This document shows positions 1-8,553 of a stretch of DNA of 64,000 nt, piece after piece. The notes under the pieces were generated by a model, which was given only the letters and a program-made list of their open reading frames with translations, searched no databases and was not told the DNA's origin. The position numbers and the translations under genes are program-made. Numbering within the stretch: position 1 is the stretch's first letter; each line of letters starts with the position of its first letter. Source of the DNA: an uncultured Ruminococcus sp. (GTDB taxonomy: Bacteria; Bacillota; Clostridia; Oscillospirales; Ruminococcaceae); assembly GCA_949291125.1 (NCBI GenBank), contig CASEUJ010000023.1:1-64000 (forward strand), read 5' to 3'.

Positions 1-20
1 ACCTGAATAATAATTTCATC

Positions 21-49
21 TTGACAATCGAATAATCATGTGCTAATAT
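21..49 (+). promoter_or_regulatory. Putative sigma-A promoter
   Basis: TTGACA at 21-26 and TAATAT at 44-49 are separated by 17 bp. No convincing gene follows. A short hairpin (57-82) lies right at the predicted transcript start. It may be a chance match in AT-rich DNA or the promoter of a lost gene or small RNA. Confidence 0.4.
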
Positions 50-56
50 GCAGATA

Positions 57-82
57 AGACCGACTGCTCTCACAATCGGTCT
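57..82 (+). other. Small hairpin at predicted transcript start
   Basis: AGACCGA (57-63) pairs with TCGGTCT (76-82) around a 12-nt loop. The tail is CATCATATAC, not a T-run, so it would be a poor terminator. It lies about one helical turn downstream of the promoter at 21-49, so it could be the 5' stem of a short transcript. The rest of 1-372 holds only the family relic at 183-229, an AT hairpin at 289-320 and no supported gene. Confidence 0.3.
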
Positions 83-182
83 CATCATATACTTTTCTAT
101 TGTACTATTTCACGTTTACACAGAATTCGGGATTGACTCATCTCAAATTTTGGATTTACAAATTAGGGGTAGACCCAGACGA

Positions 183-229
183 TGTTATTCACCTTTTCCA
201 TATACAAATTATATGCTATTTTTGAATTC
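183..229 (-). pseudogene. Short relic of a secreted cohesin-like/dockerin family gene
   Basis: Read on the minus strand, this 47-bp stretch matches positions 23527-23573 of the frameshifted secreted-protein gene in this window at about 41 of 47 positions. Its translation contains NSKIAYNLYMEKV, against NSKIAYDLYVEKV in the other copy. The similarity stops abruptly on both sides, and stop codons follow after about 10 residues, so this is a fragment and not a gene. It shows that the family has, or had, several copies in this genome. The alignment was made by eye. Confidence 0.55.
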
Positions 230-288
230 ATTCCATATCCACGTTGCCCTGTGTATATTCCACCACGCTGATAGGCTTTTTATATTAT

Positions 289-320
289 CACAAAAAATGA
301 TGGCAGTCACGTTTTTTGTG
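289..320 (-). terminator. Weak AT-rich hairpin, possible terminator of the lipoprotein gene
   Basis: CACAAAAAA (289-297) pairs with TTTTTTGTG (312-320). On the minus strand it lies about 50 nt beyond the stop codon of the lipoprotein gene, and the U-run forms one arm of the stem. Stability is low, so the call is tentative. Confidence 0.3.
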
Positions 321-372
321 TCTACCACCATTATATCATTTCAGTTCCAAAAAAGCTGCCCGTTTTTGTGTA

Positions 373-948
373 TCACTCGCTTGTTTCAAGCTGTGTTGTC
401 GATGTTGCCACTGCACCCGATTCAAACCGCACAAATGTAATCGCGGCATCATAGCCCTCCATCTCAAATCCCACGAGCGCTCCGGTCTTATCAAGCGTCA
501 ATACATATGGATTGCCCTCCCATTCGCCGGATACGGCGATCTGATCCTCTTGCGCTTCTCCTGTGATCTGTTCTTCCTGTGCCAGTGTGTCCACGACCTG
601 AATAAGTCCGGTGAGCACGGATTTCGCCGGCATTGCCGACTGTGGGATCGAAAACGCAAGTCCTTGATACGATGCGGTCACCTCACTCCCGGAAAAGTCC
701 AGTACAATGCCAGCCAGAGATGATGGCTCAGAGAATTCTGCGCGCCACTGTCCTTCGCCATAGCGTGCAATTGTTCCGACTGCGTCTGAATCTTCCATGC
801 TGAGGGTCATATCTGCGGTAAAGCTGCCGCCCAATACTTGCGCTGCACTTGTTTTGCCGCCTTCTCCGCCGCTGCATCCGGTCAGGGCAGCAGCCCCGAC
901 TGTCAGCGTCAAGCTCCATATCAAAACGTTCCGAACTCGTTTCATCAT
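373..948 (-). CDS. Putative lipoprotein, 191 aa, unknown function
   Basis: The chosen start gives MMKRVRNVLI followed by a hydrophobic stretch and a lipobox LTGC with the lipidated Cys at residue 25. AAGGAGAA lies six bases upstream, which supports this start over a longer in-frame extension that would bury the signal peptide. After the Cys come a short Gly/Ser spacer and an acidic, beta-rich domain with no motif I recognise. Predicted role: a small substrate- or surface-binding lipoprotein on the outer face of the membrane. It lies 73 bp downstream of the NAD(P)HX dehydratase gene on the same strand and may share its transcript. Confidence 0.75.
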   Translation of the reverse strand: MMKRVRNVLIWSLTLTVGAAALTGCSGGEGGKTSAAQVLGGSFTADMTLSMEDSDAVGTIARYGEGQWRAEFSEPSSLAGIVLDFSGSEVTASYQGLAFSIPQSAMPAKSVLTGLIQVVDTLAQEEQITGEAQEDQIAVSGEWEGNPYVLTLDKTGALVGFEMEGYDAAITFVRFESGAVATSTTQLETSE

Positions 949-1021
949 GCGGTTCTCCTTCCTTGTCAGAACTGTCAAAATGGATTGGGACAAGGAAGGA
1001 GCCGATCGTGCCCCATCCGGA

Positions 1022-1909
1022 TCAGGCTCGATCGCGCAGCTGTTCCAGCTCTGAAAATACCTGCGGAAGACACGCAATTAGATCGCTTGGCAGCATTGCC
1101 TGCTGGGAATATTGCGCTGCTGCTAGATCGCCGGCAAGCCCATGCAGATAGACGCCAGCACATGCGGCATTCCATCCAGACAACCCCTGTGCAGCAAATG
1201 CTGCAATCATTCCGGCAAGAGTATCTCCGCTTCCGCCGCGGCTCATGCCAGGATTCCCTGTGGGATTCTGACAGATACGATCTCGCTGTGCTACAAGCGT
1301 TCCGGCACCTTTCAGCACCAGCGTTACTGCGTGACGGTTCACAAAGGACTTTGCCGTTTCTTCGCGCGCCTGTTGGATCTGTGCGATGAGTTTTCCGCTC
1401 AGACGTGCCATTTCGCCGGGATGCGGCGTCAGGATCAGCTCTTTCCCTGTCCATCTCTCTATATCTATGCTGCTGGCAATGGCATTTAGACCATCTGCAT
1501 CGACAACGACCGGACAGCTTGCGTGTGATAAGACCCAATGTGTCAGTTTTCTTGTTTCTTCAGTGAGTCCCATACCGCATCCGATCAAAACGGCATTTGA
1601 CTTTTGTAGATGCGGCAGAAGCAGTGCATGGCTTTTCTCGTCTGTTAGAAAGCCGGCGTTGTCCGTCGCTCCGCTGAGCCACATTGCCTCTGGGATTGTG
1701 GATGCAAGCCGCATGGGATTTTCCGGCGTTGTAAAAACTGTAACAAGCCCGGCACCACTGCGCAGTGCCGCATGTGTTGAAAGCGCACATGCGCCGGGCA
1801 TATTACGACTGCCAGTGATGCATAACAATTTGCCGAAATCGCCCTTTTGTGCATCCTGACGGCGTTTCGGAAATAACGCAGCAATTTCAGAAAACGTAAG
1901 TGTGTGCAT
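1022..1909 (-). CDS. nnrD: ADP/ATP-dependent (S)-NAD(P)H-hydrate dehydratase
   Basis: This is the YjeF C-terminal/CARKD family, which uses a nucleotide to dehydrate damaged NADHX or NADPHX back to NAD(P)H. Visible family features are an N-terminal GDFGKLLCITGS segment, an HPGEMARL segment and a C-terminal glycine-rich GGSGDTLAGMIAAF motif, which carries the catalytic Asp of the ribokinase-like fold. The 295-aa form starts at MHTLTFSEIA behind AAGGAGTT; the longer reading frame upstream contains a terminator and is not plausible. There is no fused epimerase domain (NnrE), which many bacteria carry on the same chain. The gene fits with the other NAD metabolism genes in the window. Confidence 0.9.
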   Translation of the reverse strand: MHTLTFSEIAALFPKRRQDAQKGDFGKLLCITGSRNMPGACALSTHAALRSGAGLVTVFTTPENPMRLASTIPEAMWLSGATDNAGFLTDEKSHALLLPHLQKSNAVLIGCGMGLTEETRKLTHWVLSHASCPVVVDADGLNAIASSIDIERWTGKELILTPHPGEMARLSGKLIAQIQQAREETAKSFVNRHAVTLVLKGAGTLVAQRDRICQNPTGNPGMSRGGSGDTLAGMIAAFAAQGLSGWNAACAGVYLHGLAGDLAAAQYSQQAMLPSDLIACLPQVFSELEQLRDRA

Positions 1910-2018
1910 GAATAACTCCTTTCTGGGATCAGTCAATGTTAGCCACAAGCCGGCTTGCACGGGTGGCGATATCGCTGTCTTTCGCTTTGGTATGAAACGG
2001 GATTTTTCTTCAAAATGC

Positions 2019-2057
2019 AAAACCTGTCTGCACATAATATAGTGCAGACAGGTTTTT
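2019..2057 (-). terminator. Intrinsic terminator after the sortase gene
   Basis: A perfect 15-bp inverted repeat, AAAACCTGTCTGCAC with GTGCAGACAGGTTTT, encloses an 8-nt loop. It has T-runs on both strands and so could work in either direction. It sits 38 nt beyond the sortase stop. Confidence 0.85.
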
Positions 2058-2094
2058 ATGACATGTCGCTTTACACATATATGCATCTAGAAGT

Positions 2095-2892
2095 TTAATA
2101 TTCTCCCAGACACTGTCCGAATAGAATACAGCGAATGCCATCATCTGCGCCGGAGTTACACGTTTGCAGTGCGATGATATTGTCGCCATATTCCGGTAAA
2201 TCGTCCTCAGGTGCATACCAGACCAGTGCCGTATCTTTGATGTCCTGAATATATTCCTCATATTCTTTTTTGTTCAGTTCATTACGATTCCAATAGTCGA
2301 ATTCTGCACCATCAAGACCATTGAGGACAGAACACGCCACGATCCGGTAGAGATAACGCTTTTCGATTGAGGCAACTTCAAAATAGATATGCTCTTTGCC
2401 CCATGCCTCTTCCTTAAAGTTCTTGACAGCATGGAACATTGAACCATTGCCCATATTATGTCCATAGAAAAGGGTATTTTCTGTTTCATCGATATCACAG
2501 CGGAAGTCTTCAAAGATGCTTCCTGAATGGCTCGAATTTCCTTGCCAGTCGCGGTTTAAATAGTATTCGTTATCCTCACTCTGTACGACCGGATAATCGA
2601 TCACAGTGTCGCCGATATAGATCCATCCGACTACATCGGGATTTTGTTCATGATATTCGCGCACTTTATCCATATCGATCTGCATTGTATAATCATAGGT
2701 AACTGTGATTGTCGTAAGTTCAGTTGTCGTCGTTGTTGTCGTCGTTGTCGTCAATAGTGGAATCGTCTGGGGCGCAGATACTTCATCTGCACGTGCAACC
2801 AGAAAAACACAGCCCAGAATGATAACCACAAGCGCCGTAGCAAGTCCGATGAGAATTTTTTCAAATGGTTTCAGCTGTCTGATGGTGGACAA
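2095..2892 (-). CDS. srtB: Class B sortase with a poly-threonine stalk
   Basis: Sortases are membrane-anchored cysteine transpeptidases that link sorting-signal proteins to the cell wall. Domains: a short cytoplasmic N terminus, one membrane segment at about residues 12-34, a stalk with ten consecutive Thr (about 48-57), then a sortase B domain. The catalytic residues are visible: His145 in YGHNMG, Cys245 in LQTC and Arg254 in IRCILFGQ. I chose a TTG start at 2892 because GGGAGG lies eight bases upstream; the ATG 33 bp further upstream has no ribosome site. No LPxTG-type substrate is encoded in the window. In R. flavefaciens a sortase anchors the ScaE scaffoldin, so a role in cellulosome attachment is a reasonable inference. 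Confidence 0.92.
   Translation of the reverse strand: MSTIRQLKPFEKILIGLATALVVIILGCVFLVARADEVSAPQTIPLLTTTTTTTTTTELTTITVTYDYTMQIDMDKVREYHEQNPDVVGWIYIGDTVIDYPVVQSEDNEYYLNRDWQGNSSHSGSIFEDFRCDIDETENTLFYGHNMGNGSMFHAVKNFKEEAWGKEHIYFEVASIEKRYLYRIVACSVLNGLDGAEFDYWNRNELNKKEYEEYIQDIKDTALVWYAPEDDLPEYGDNIIALQTCNSGADDGIRCILFGQCLGEY
2722..2751 (-). repeat. ACN trinucleotide tract encoding ten threonines
   Basis: Ten consecutive Thr codons, mostly ACA/ACG/ACT/ACC variants of one triplet (GTC/GTT on the plus strand), form the stalk between the membrane anchor and the sortase domain. Tracts like this can change length by replication slippage without shifting the frame. Confidence 0.8.
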
Positions 2893-2953
2893 TATTTTTA
2901 CCTCCCGTTTTATAAAACACAGCACAATCTGCTTGTTTTCTTATTACCTTTTA

Positions 2954-2982
2954 AGTATATCTTTTTTTGCCCCATTTGTCAA
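2954..2982 (-). promoter_or_regulatory. Promoter of the sortase gene
   Basis: On the minus strand TTGACA (2982-2977) and TATACT (2959-2954) are separated by 17 bp, about 60 bp upstream of the TTG start. The remaining 240 bp up to the hrcA promoter are AT-rich and hold nothing I can support. Confidence 0.75.
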
Positions 2983-3222
2983 GTCGACCTAAGAAAAAAT
3001 GTGATATTTCTTCCATGAAATTACTCCATTCTCTGGTATGTCGTTCGTCATGTACAAATATATCAAATCGCCGCCTTAATATCACAGGGAAAAAAGCACA
3101 AAATATCCACGATATCATTCAAGGAAAAAGCGGCAGGCTTTTAACTCATTTGTGTATTTAGATAAAAAATAAGAAAAATCAATAATAAAATTGTGCAATC
3201 AAACGAAAATGTAAAAATCCCC

Positions 3223-3251
3223 TTGACAATCGATAAAAATCATGGTAAATT
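3223..3251 (+). promoter_or_regulatory. Promoter of the hrcA-dnaK operon
   Basis: TTGACA at 3223-3228 and TAAATT at 3246-3251 are separated by 17 bp. The CIRCE operator begins five bases downstream, over the expected transcription start. Confidence 0.85.
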
Positions 3252-3255
3252 GTTA

Positions 3256-3282
3256 TTAGCACTCAGGGAGATCGAGTGCTAA
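3256..3282 (+). promoter_or_regulatory. CIRCE operator (HrcA binding site)
   Basis: This is a perfect TTAGCACTC-N9-GAGTGCTAA inverted repeat, the standard HrcA operator. It overlaps the initial transcribed region, so HrcA bound here would block its own operon until heat shock ties up GroEL or inactivates the repressor. Confidence 0.97.
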
Positions 3283-3319
3283 CACTTCAAAAGTGATTCT
3301 GCCAGAAAGGATGGTAGAC

Positions 3320-4387
3320 GTGGATGCGCGAAAACGAAAAATTCTGTCGGCGGTTGTAGATCTCTATATCCGTACAGGCGAACCGGTCGGATCGAAAACC
3401 ATTTCGCAGCTGCCGGATATTCATGTGTCTGCTGCAACCGTCCGCAATGATATGGCGGTGTTAGAAGAGCTCGGCTTTCTTGAACAGCCGCACACCTCTG
3501 CTGGACGCGTACCGACATTCAGCGGATTCCGGATGTATATCGATCAGCTTGGGGAAGAGAGCGTTCTTCCAGAAGAAGAACGCAAGCGGCTCGATGAAAT
3601 GCTTGGAGATGAATCCGAGTTGACGGAAGATCTAATCTTACAGAGCGCGACAACGGCGCTTTCTCAGATCACAAAGTGTGCGACAGTTGTTTCTAACTTT
3701 GCACCGAAATATTCGGTGATCACAAAGGTGGACGTTGTTTCTACGGGAAAGCGAATGTATGTGGTGTTGCTCATCACTTCCGACGGCAAGATTCAGAATC
3801 GTGCCTGTCGGCTGCAATTTGATCTGACCGATGAGCATATGGAGTTTTTCAAACATTTTATGGAAGAAAACTTAGAGGGCATTTCGGTATCAGAGCTTTC
3901 GCAGGAAAAGATGGACCAGATGGCGGCGGCGCTGGGGGCATATATGATGACGCTCAGTCCTTTGATGCAGGGCATTTATGAAATGTCCAAAGATTTGCAA
4001 AAGAACGAGCTGTATGTTTCCGGGGAACAGAATCTCTTCTCTTGCGAAGAACTGGACAAAGCAGAAGTGGCGCAGTTCATCATGCATAAGCAAACACTAT
4101 CGAGACTTCTCGATGATTCGTTTCAAGGGGTCAAGGTGGTGTTCGGAGAAGAAGGCGGCGATTTTGTCATCGGGAACTCCAGCATGATCGTTTCGAAATA
4201 TCAGAAGGATGGTCATACGGGTGGGTCGCTTGGCGTGATCGGGCCGGTGCGGATCAATTACGCAAAGATTATTCCGTATATCGAATATTTCACTGATAAG
4301 ATCTCACACCTGATTACAGAAGAGCAGGAACCGGCGGAATTGGAACTGTTAGAAGATCCGCTTCCGCCGGAACAGATAGGTCAATAG
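3320..4387 (+). CDS. hrcA: Heat-inducible transcription repressor HrcA
   Basis: HrcA represses class I heat-shock genes by binding CIRCE. The protein opens with (M)DARKRKILSAVVDLYI and a winged-helix region (SKTISQL...VSAATVRNDMAVLEELGFL) that reads the operator. A long C-terminal dimerisation and GAF-like domain ends in an acidic tail. I chose a GTG start at 3320 with AAAGGA seven bases upstream, because homologues begin at this point; in-frame ATGs at 3311 and 3293 would add residues not expected in the family. It is first in the operon, with its operator directly upstream, which gives autoregulation. Confidence 0.96.
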   Translation: MDARKRKILSAVVDLYIRTGEPVGSKTISQLPDIHVSAATVRNDMAVLEELGFLEQPHTSAGRVPTFSGFRMYIDQLGEESVLPEEERKRLDEMLGDESELTEDLILQSATTALSQITKCATVVSNFAPKYSVITKVDVVSTGKRMYVVLLITSDGKIQNRACRLQFDLTDEHMEFFKHFMEENLEGISVSELSQEKMDQMAAALGAYMMTLSPLMQGIYEMSKDLQKNELYVSGEQNLFSCEELDKAEVAQFIMHKQTLSRLLDDSFQGVKVVFGEEGGDFVIGNSSMIVSKYQKDGHTGGSLGVIGPVRINYAKIIPYIEYFTDKISHLITEEQEPAELELLEDPLPPEQIGQ

Positions 4388-4406
4388 AGAAAGGATGTGT
4401 GTTTGT

Positions 4407-5030
4407 ATGGATCAGGAAAAAAAGGAAGATCTGAAAGAAGAAACCACAGCTGCGACGCCGGAAGAAGCAACGCCGGAGTCGACCGAAACAGCAGCATCTG
4501 CAGCGGATGAATCAGCGATTCCGGATCAGGCGGATGCACCGAAAGAGAAGAACGACAAGGAAGACAAAAAGAAAAAGAAGAAAGAGCGCAAAGATGCTCT
4601 TGCACAAATGGAGGCAGAACTGGATGCACAAAAGGATCAGCATCTGCGTCTGATGGCGGAGTATCAGAACTATCGCAACCGAACCACCGAAGAAAAGAAA
4701 AAAATCTACGGTGATGCCAAAGTCGACTGTGTCAAGGAACTGTTGAATGTCATGGACAGCTTTGAACGGGCACTTGATGCACCGTGCGGCGATGAGAATT
4801 ATAAAAAGGGCGTGGAAATGACCTTTGTTCAAATGCAGAAGGCATTCGAAAAGCTCGGTGTCACGGAAATTACCGCACTAGGCGAAACATTCGATCCGAA
4901 TTTACACAATGCCATCAAACAGGTAGACGATAGCGACTATGAAATTGATAAAGTCTGTGAGGTGTTCCAGAAGGGCTATCTTTTAGGCGATCGTCTGATC
5001 CGTCCGGCTATGGTGGCGGTTTCGGTGTAG
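4407..5030 (+). CDS. grpE: Nucleotide exchange factor GrpE
   Basis: GrpE is a dimeric co-chaperone that releases ADP from DnaK. At 207 aa it has an unusually long low-complexity N terminus (Glu/Ala-rich, then a Lys-rich patch near residues 50-65) before the coiled coil (about 65-110) and the C-terminal beta domain, whose family signature ends in GYLLGDRLIRPAMVAVS. ATG 4407 is preferred; the ATG at 4395 overlaps the ribosome-binding AAAGGA. It sits 19 bp after hrcA. Confidence 0.96.
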   Translation: MDQEKKEDLKEETTAATPEEATPESTETAASAADESAIPDQADAPKEKNDKEDKKKKKKERKDALAQMEAELDAQKDQHLRLMAEYQNYRNRTTEEKKKIYGDAKVDCVKELLNVMDSFERALDAPCGDENYKKGVEMTFVQMQKAFEKLGVTEITALGETFDPNLHNAIKQVDDSDYEIDKVCEVFQKGYLLGDRLIRPAMVAVSV

Positions 5031-5042
5031 CGGAGGTAACGC

Positions 5043-5252
5043 GTGAAAAAACGGATCATGCAGCTGATCGAAGCAGCAGCGCTTCTGACGATCGCGTGGA
5101 TGTCCGGCTGTGATACTGGAAATACACAGACATCGGCATCAGAACATGCGACTGCACAGACAACAGCGTTGACAGTCATTTCACAGGAAACTGCACTTTC
5201 GGTGATCAACACCGAAAATTTGGCGCAAGCACCTGCCCGAGAGGGCAGTTGA
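5043..5252 (+). CDS. Small lipoprotein inside the heat-shock operon, 69 aa
   Basis: A GTG start lies seven bases behind GGAGG, giving MKKRIMQLIEAAALLTIAWM and the lipobox MSGC, with Cys at residue 22 or so. The mature part is about 48 residues, rich in Thr, Ala and Ser, with no recognised domain, and looks like a surface tail. It begins 12 bp after grpE and ends 71 bp before dnaK, so it should be co-transcribed under HrcA control. Such a gene is not a standard member of this operon. The signal peptide and ribosome site argue that it is real. Confidence 0.7.
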   Translation: MKKRIMQLIEAAALLTIAWMSGCDTGNTQTSASEHATAQTTALTVISQETALSVINTENLAQAPAREGS

Positions 5253-5323
5253 TACAAATATATTGATTATATTGATGAAAAACCGTTCAAGATAAACGGG
5301 TAATACAGAAAGGAAGAGTTACA

Positions 5324-7159
5324 ATGGGAAAAGTAATTGGTATTGACCTCGGAACCACAAACTCCTGCGTTGCTGTTATGGAGGGCGGTCAGGCAGTAGT
5401 CATCACAAACGCAGAGGGCGGCAGAACGACTCCGTCGGTTGTTGGCTTCTCTAAGACCGGCGAACGTCTGGTCGGTCAGACAGCAAAGCGTCAGGCAATC
5501 GCAAACCCGGAGCGTACAATCTCTTCGATCAAGCGCCATATGGGCAGCGATTATAAAGTTGAAATCGATGGCAAGAAGTACACGCCGCAGGAAATCTCAG
5601 CAATGATCCTGCAAAAGCTCAAGACCGATGCAGAGGCTTATCTGGGTCAGCCGGTGACAGAAGCCGTCATCACTGTTCCTGCGTACTTCACCGACGCACA
5701 GCGTCAGGCAACCAAGGACGCCGGTCAGATCGCAGGTCTGAATGTTAAGCGTATTATCAACGAGCCGACGGCAGCAGCACTGTCTTATGGCATCGATAAA
5801 GAAGAGGAACAGCGCATTATGGTCTATGACCTGGGTGGCGGCACATTCGATGTTTCCATCATTGAAATGGGCGATGGCATCCAGCAGGTACTCGCTACAG
5901 CCGGCAACAATCGCCTTGGCGGTGACGATTTTGACCAGCGCATCATTAACTGGATGGTAGATGAATTCAAGAAGACTGAAGGCATTGACCTGTCCAATGA
6001 TAAGATGGCAGTACAGCGTCTGAAGGATGCTGCAGAAAAGGCAAAGATTGAGCTGTCTTCTACTACCACCACCAACATCAACATTCCATTTATTACCGCA
6101 GATGCAAATGGTGCAAAGCACTTGGATATGAACCTGACGGTTGCAAAGTTCAACGAACTGACCAAGGATCTGGTCGATGCGACTATGGGTCCGGTACAGC
6201 AGGCACTGTCTGACAGCGGTCTGTCTCCGTCGGATCTTAACAAGGTGCTGATGGTCGGCGGTTCTTCGAGAATTCCGGCAGTACAAGAGGCTGTTCGACA
6301 GAAGCTCGGCAAAGAACCGTTTAAGGGAATTAACCCGGACGAATGCGTTGCTCTTGGTGCCGCATATCAGGGTGGTATCCTCGGCGGCGATGTCAAGGAT
6401 GGTCTGTTGCTGCTCGACGTTACACCGCTGTCGCTGGGTCTGGAAACCATGGGCGGCGTATGTACCAAGATCATCGACCGTAACACCACAATTCCGGTAA
6501 AGAAGAGTCAGATCTTCTCCACTGCTGCAGATAACCAGTCGGCAGTCGATATCAACGTCCTTCAGGGTGAACGTGAATTTGCGCGCGACAATAAGCAACT
6601 CGGCACTTTCCGTCTTGATGGCATTGCACCGGCTCCGCGTGGTGTACCGCAGATCGAAGTTACCTTCGATATCGACCGCAATGGTATCGTACACGTAACA
6701 GCAAAGGATCTGGGAACTGGTAAGGAACAAGATATTAAGATCACTGCATCGACCAATATGTCTAAGGAAGATATTGATAAGGCAGTCAAGGAAGCAGAAC
6801 AGTATGCGGAGGAAGATAAGAAACGCCGCGAAGAGGTCGACACGAAAAATAACGCAGAGAGTCTCTGCTTCCAGTGCGAGAACGCACTCAAGGAATTCGG
6901 CGACAAGGTGGATGCAGCAGATAAGTCTGACATCGAATCCAAGATCGCAGATCTGAGAAGTGCACTCGGTGGTACAGATTCTGCAGCCATCAAGGAAAAG
7001 TCGGATGCACTCCAGCAGGCATTCTACGCATTGTCCTCTAAGATGTATCAGCAGAACGGCGGTCAGCCGGGCGGCGATCCGAATATGGGCGGTGCAGCCG
7101 GCGGCAACACTGGTGCAAATGATGACGGCGTTGTTGACGCAGACTTCAAGGAAGTATAA
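5324..7159 (+). CDS. dnaK: Molecular chaperone DnaK (Hsp70)
   Basis: This ATP-dependent chaperone of the cytosol works with DnaJ and GrpE. The 611-aa chain shows the Hsp70 signatures in order: [13 protein letters not shown] at the N terminus, [13 protein letters not shown] at about 167-180 and [14 protein letters not shown] at about 307-320. The substrate-binding domain begins near residue 365, and the tail is Gly/Gln-rich with a [12 protein letters not shown] ending. The ribosome site AGAAAGGAAG is well placed. A reading frame of 579 codons runs antisense to it and is a shadow. Confidence 0.98.
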   Translation: MGKVIGIDLGTTNSCVAVMEGGQAVVITNAEGGRTTPSVVGFSKTGERLVGQTAKRQAIANPERTISSIKRHMGSDYKVEIDGKKYTPQEISAMILQKLKTDAEAYLGQPVTEAVITVPAYFTDAQRQATKDAGQIAGLNVKRIINEPTAAALSYGIDKEEEQRIMVYDLGGGTFDVSIIEMGDGIQQVLATAGNNRLGGDDFDQRIINWMVDEFKKTEGIDLSNDKMAVQRLKDAAEKAKIELSSTTTTNINIPFITADANGAKHLDMNLTVAKFNELTKDLVDATMGPVQQALSDSGLSPSDLNKVLMVGGSSRIPAVQEAVRQKLGKEPFKGINPDECVALGAAYQGGILGGDVKDGLLLLDVTPLSLGLETMGGVCTKIIDRNTTIPVKKSQIFSTAADNQSAVDINVLQGEREFARDNKQLGTFRLDGIAPAPRGVPQIEVTFDIDRNGIVHVTAKDLGTGKEQDIKITASTNMSKEDIDKAVKEAEQYAEEDKKRREEVDTKNNAESLCFQCENALKEFGDKVDAADKSDIESKIADLRSALGGTDSAAIKEKSDALQQAFYALSSKMYQQNGGQPGGDPNMGGAAGGNTGANDDGVVDADFKEV

Positions 7160-7284
7160 TGCATCCAGATAAACCGGAATCCGGTTTCGCATAAACGCAA
7201 CGATGACGGGGCAGGTTTCGGCATGTCCCGGCATCGTCATGTCGGGCAGCCGTCGCTGTCCCATAGGGAAAGGAGCCGAACAGT

Positions 7285-8457
7285 ATGGCAGAAAAACGGG
7301 ATTATTACGAGGTGCTGGGGCTGAAAAAGGGTGCATCGGAAGAAGATATCAAAAAGGCGTTCAAAACGCTGGCAAGAAAATATCATCCCGATTTGCATCC
7401 AGATGATCCAAAAGCGGAAGAAAAATTCAAAGAAATCAACGAAGCGCATGAAGTGTTGTCTGACCCGGAAAAACGCGCACGCTATGATCAGTTCGGCCAT
7501 GCCGGAGTCGATCCCACTTATGGCGGCGGAAACGACAGCGGATTTGGTGGATTCAGCGGCGGTTTTGGTGGATTTGGGGATGTCGGCGACATTTTTGACT
7601 CCATCTTTGGCGGCGGATTCAGCGGTGGCTTCGGTGGCGGTAGATCTGCTGCACAAAATACCAATGCCCCTAAACGCGGCGGTGATATCAACGAAAGGAT
7701 TACCATCGAGTTTATGGAGGCGTGTAAGGGTACGACAAAGAAGATTCGCGTGGCACACATGGAAAAATGTAGCCAGTGCGGCGGAACCGGCGCAGACAGT
7801 AATACCAAAACAACAACTTGTACAGAGTGTAATGGACAGGGATCTGTCCGCGTAAATCAGCGCACACCTTTTGGCACAATTTCTACCACACATGTCTGCT
7901 CGAAATGCGGCGGCAAGGGCAAGATCGTTACCAATCCGTGCAGTAAGTGCCACGGCAGTGGACGCCTACGCACGATAAGTGAGATCGAGTTGAAAATTCC
8001 GGCAGGTATCGACAATGGTCAGATTCTGCGTGTCGGCGGAAAAGGTGATGCCGGCGTCAATGGTGGCAGCAGCGGCGACCTGAATGTTCAGGTCACAGTA
8101 AGACCACACGAACTTTTCGTCCGCAGCGGCAATGATATTTCCTGCGAGATCCCGATCGCCTATGCACAGGCAGTGCTGGGCGACAAGATCACCGTGCCTA
8201 CTATCGACGGTAAAGTCGAATACGAGATCCCGGAGGGAACACAAAGTGGCACAAAATTCCGGTTGCGTGGCAAGGGTGTAAAATATCTCAACCGCGACAC
8301 GCGTGGCGATCAGTATGTAACAGTTGTGGTCGAGGTGCCGAAAAAACTGACCAAACAGCAGAAAGAGCTATTAAAGAAGTTTGATGATTCGCTTGAGGCC
8401 AAAAATCAGACAAAGCGTGAAAGCTTTTTTGAAAAATTAAAACGAAAGTTCGATTAA
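7285..8457 (+). CDS. dnaJ: Co-chaperone DnaJ (Hsp40)
   Basis: DnaJ stimulates DnaK ATPase activity and delivers substrates. Domain order is complete: J domain (residues 1-70) with the HPD motif, Gly/Phe-rich region (about 75-125), zinc domain with four CxxCxGxG repeats (about 150-230; [32 protein letters not shown]) and C-terminal substrate-binding domains. It is last in the operon, 125 bp after dnaK, and a strong terminator follows. Confidence 0.98.
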   Translation: MAEKRDYYEVLGLKKGASEEDIKKAFKTLARKYHPDLHPDDPKAEEKFKEINEAHEVLSDPEKRARYDQFGHAGVDPTYGGGNDSGFGGFSGGFGGFGDVGDIFDSIFGGGFSGGFGGGRSAAQNTNAPKRGGDINERITIEFMEACKGTTKKIRVAHMEKCSQCGGTGADSNTKTTTCTECNGQGSVRVNQRTPFGTISTTHVCSKCGGKGKIVTNPCSKCHGSGRLRTISEIELKIPAGIDNGQILRVGGKGDAGVNGGSSGDLNVQVTVRPHELFVRSGNDISCEIPIAYAQAVLGDKITVPTIDGKVEYEIPEGTQSGTKFRLRGKGVKYLNRDTRGDQYVTVVVEVPKKLTKQQKELLKKFDDSLEAKNQTKRESFFEKLKRKFD

Positions 8458-8470
8458 ACCTGAACCAGCG

Positions 8471-8522
8471 AAAAATACCGCAGTTCCATTTGGAGTCAAT
8501 TCAAATGCACTGCGGTATTTTT
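8471..8522. terminator. Bidirectional terminator between dnaJ and the nitroreductase gene
   Basis: AAAAATACCGCAGT (8471-8484) pairs with ACTGCGGTATTTTT (8509-8522). The A and T runs on each flank let it stop both the rightward heat-shock operon and the leftward nitroreductase transcript. Confidence 0.85.
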
Positions 8523-8553
8523 ATGTTTCTATGTTACTTCGACCTTCTGCGGT

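Noticed and set aside
1..92. Leftward partial gene running off the window start (from about position 92)
   Set aside because: The frame is open for about 30 codons but has no ribosome site and overlaps the hairpin; too little sequence to support.
48..440. Rightward frames at the left edge (48-440 and 316-723)
   Set aside because: No ribosome site, Cys/Phe-rich translation, and they run into the antisense of the lipoprotein gene.
7201..7236. Hairpin between dnaK and dnaJ as a terminator
   Set aside because: CGATGACGGG with CCCGGCATCG has one mismatch and no T-run; it might be an RNA processing site but cannot be supported.
5597..7336. 579-codon open frame antisense to dnaK
   Set aside because: It lies fully opposite dnaK, has no ribosome site and a Cys/His/Arg-rich composition typical of shadow frames in GC-biased codons.
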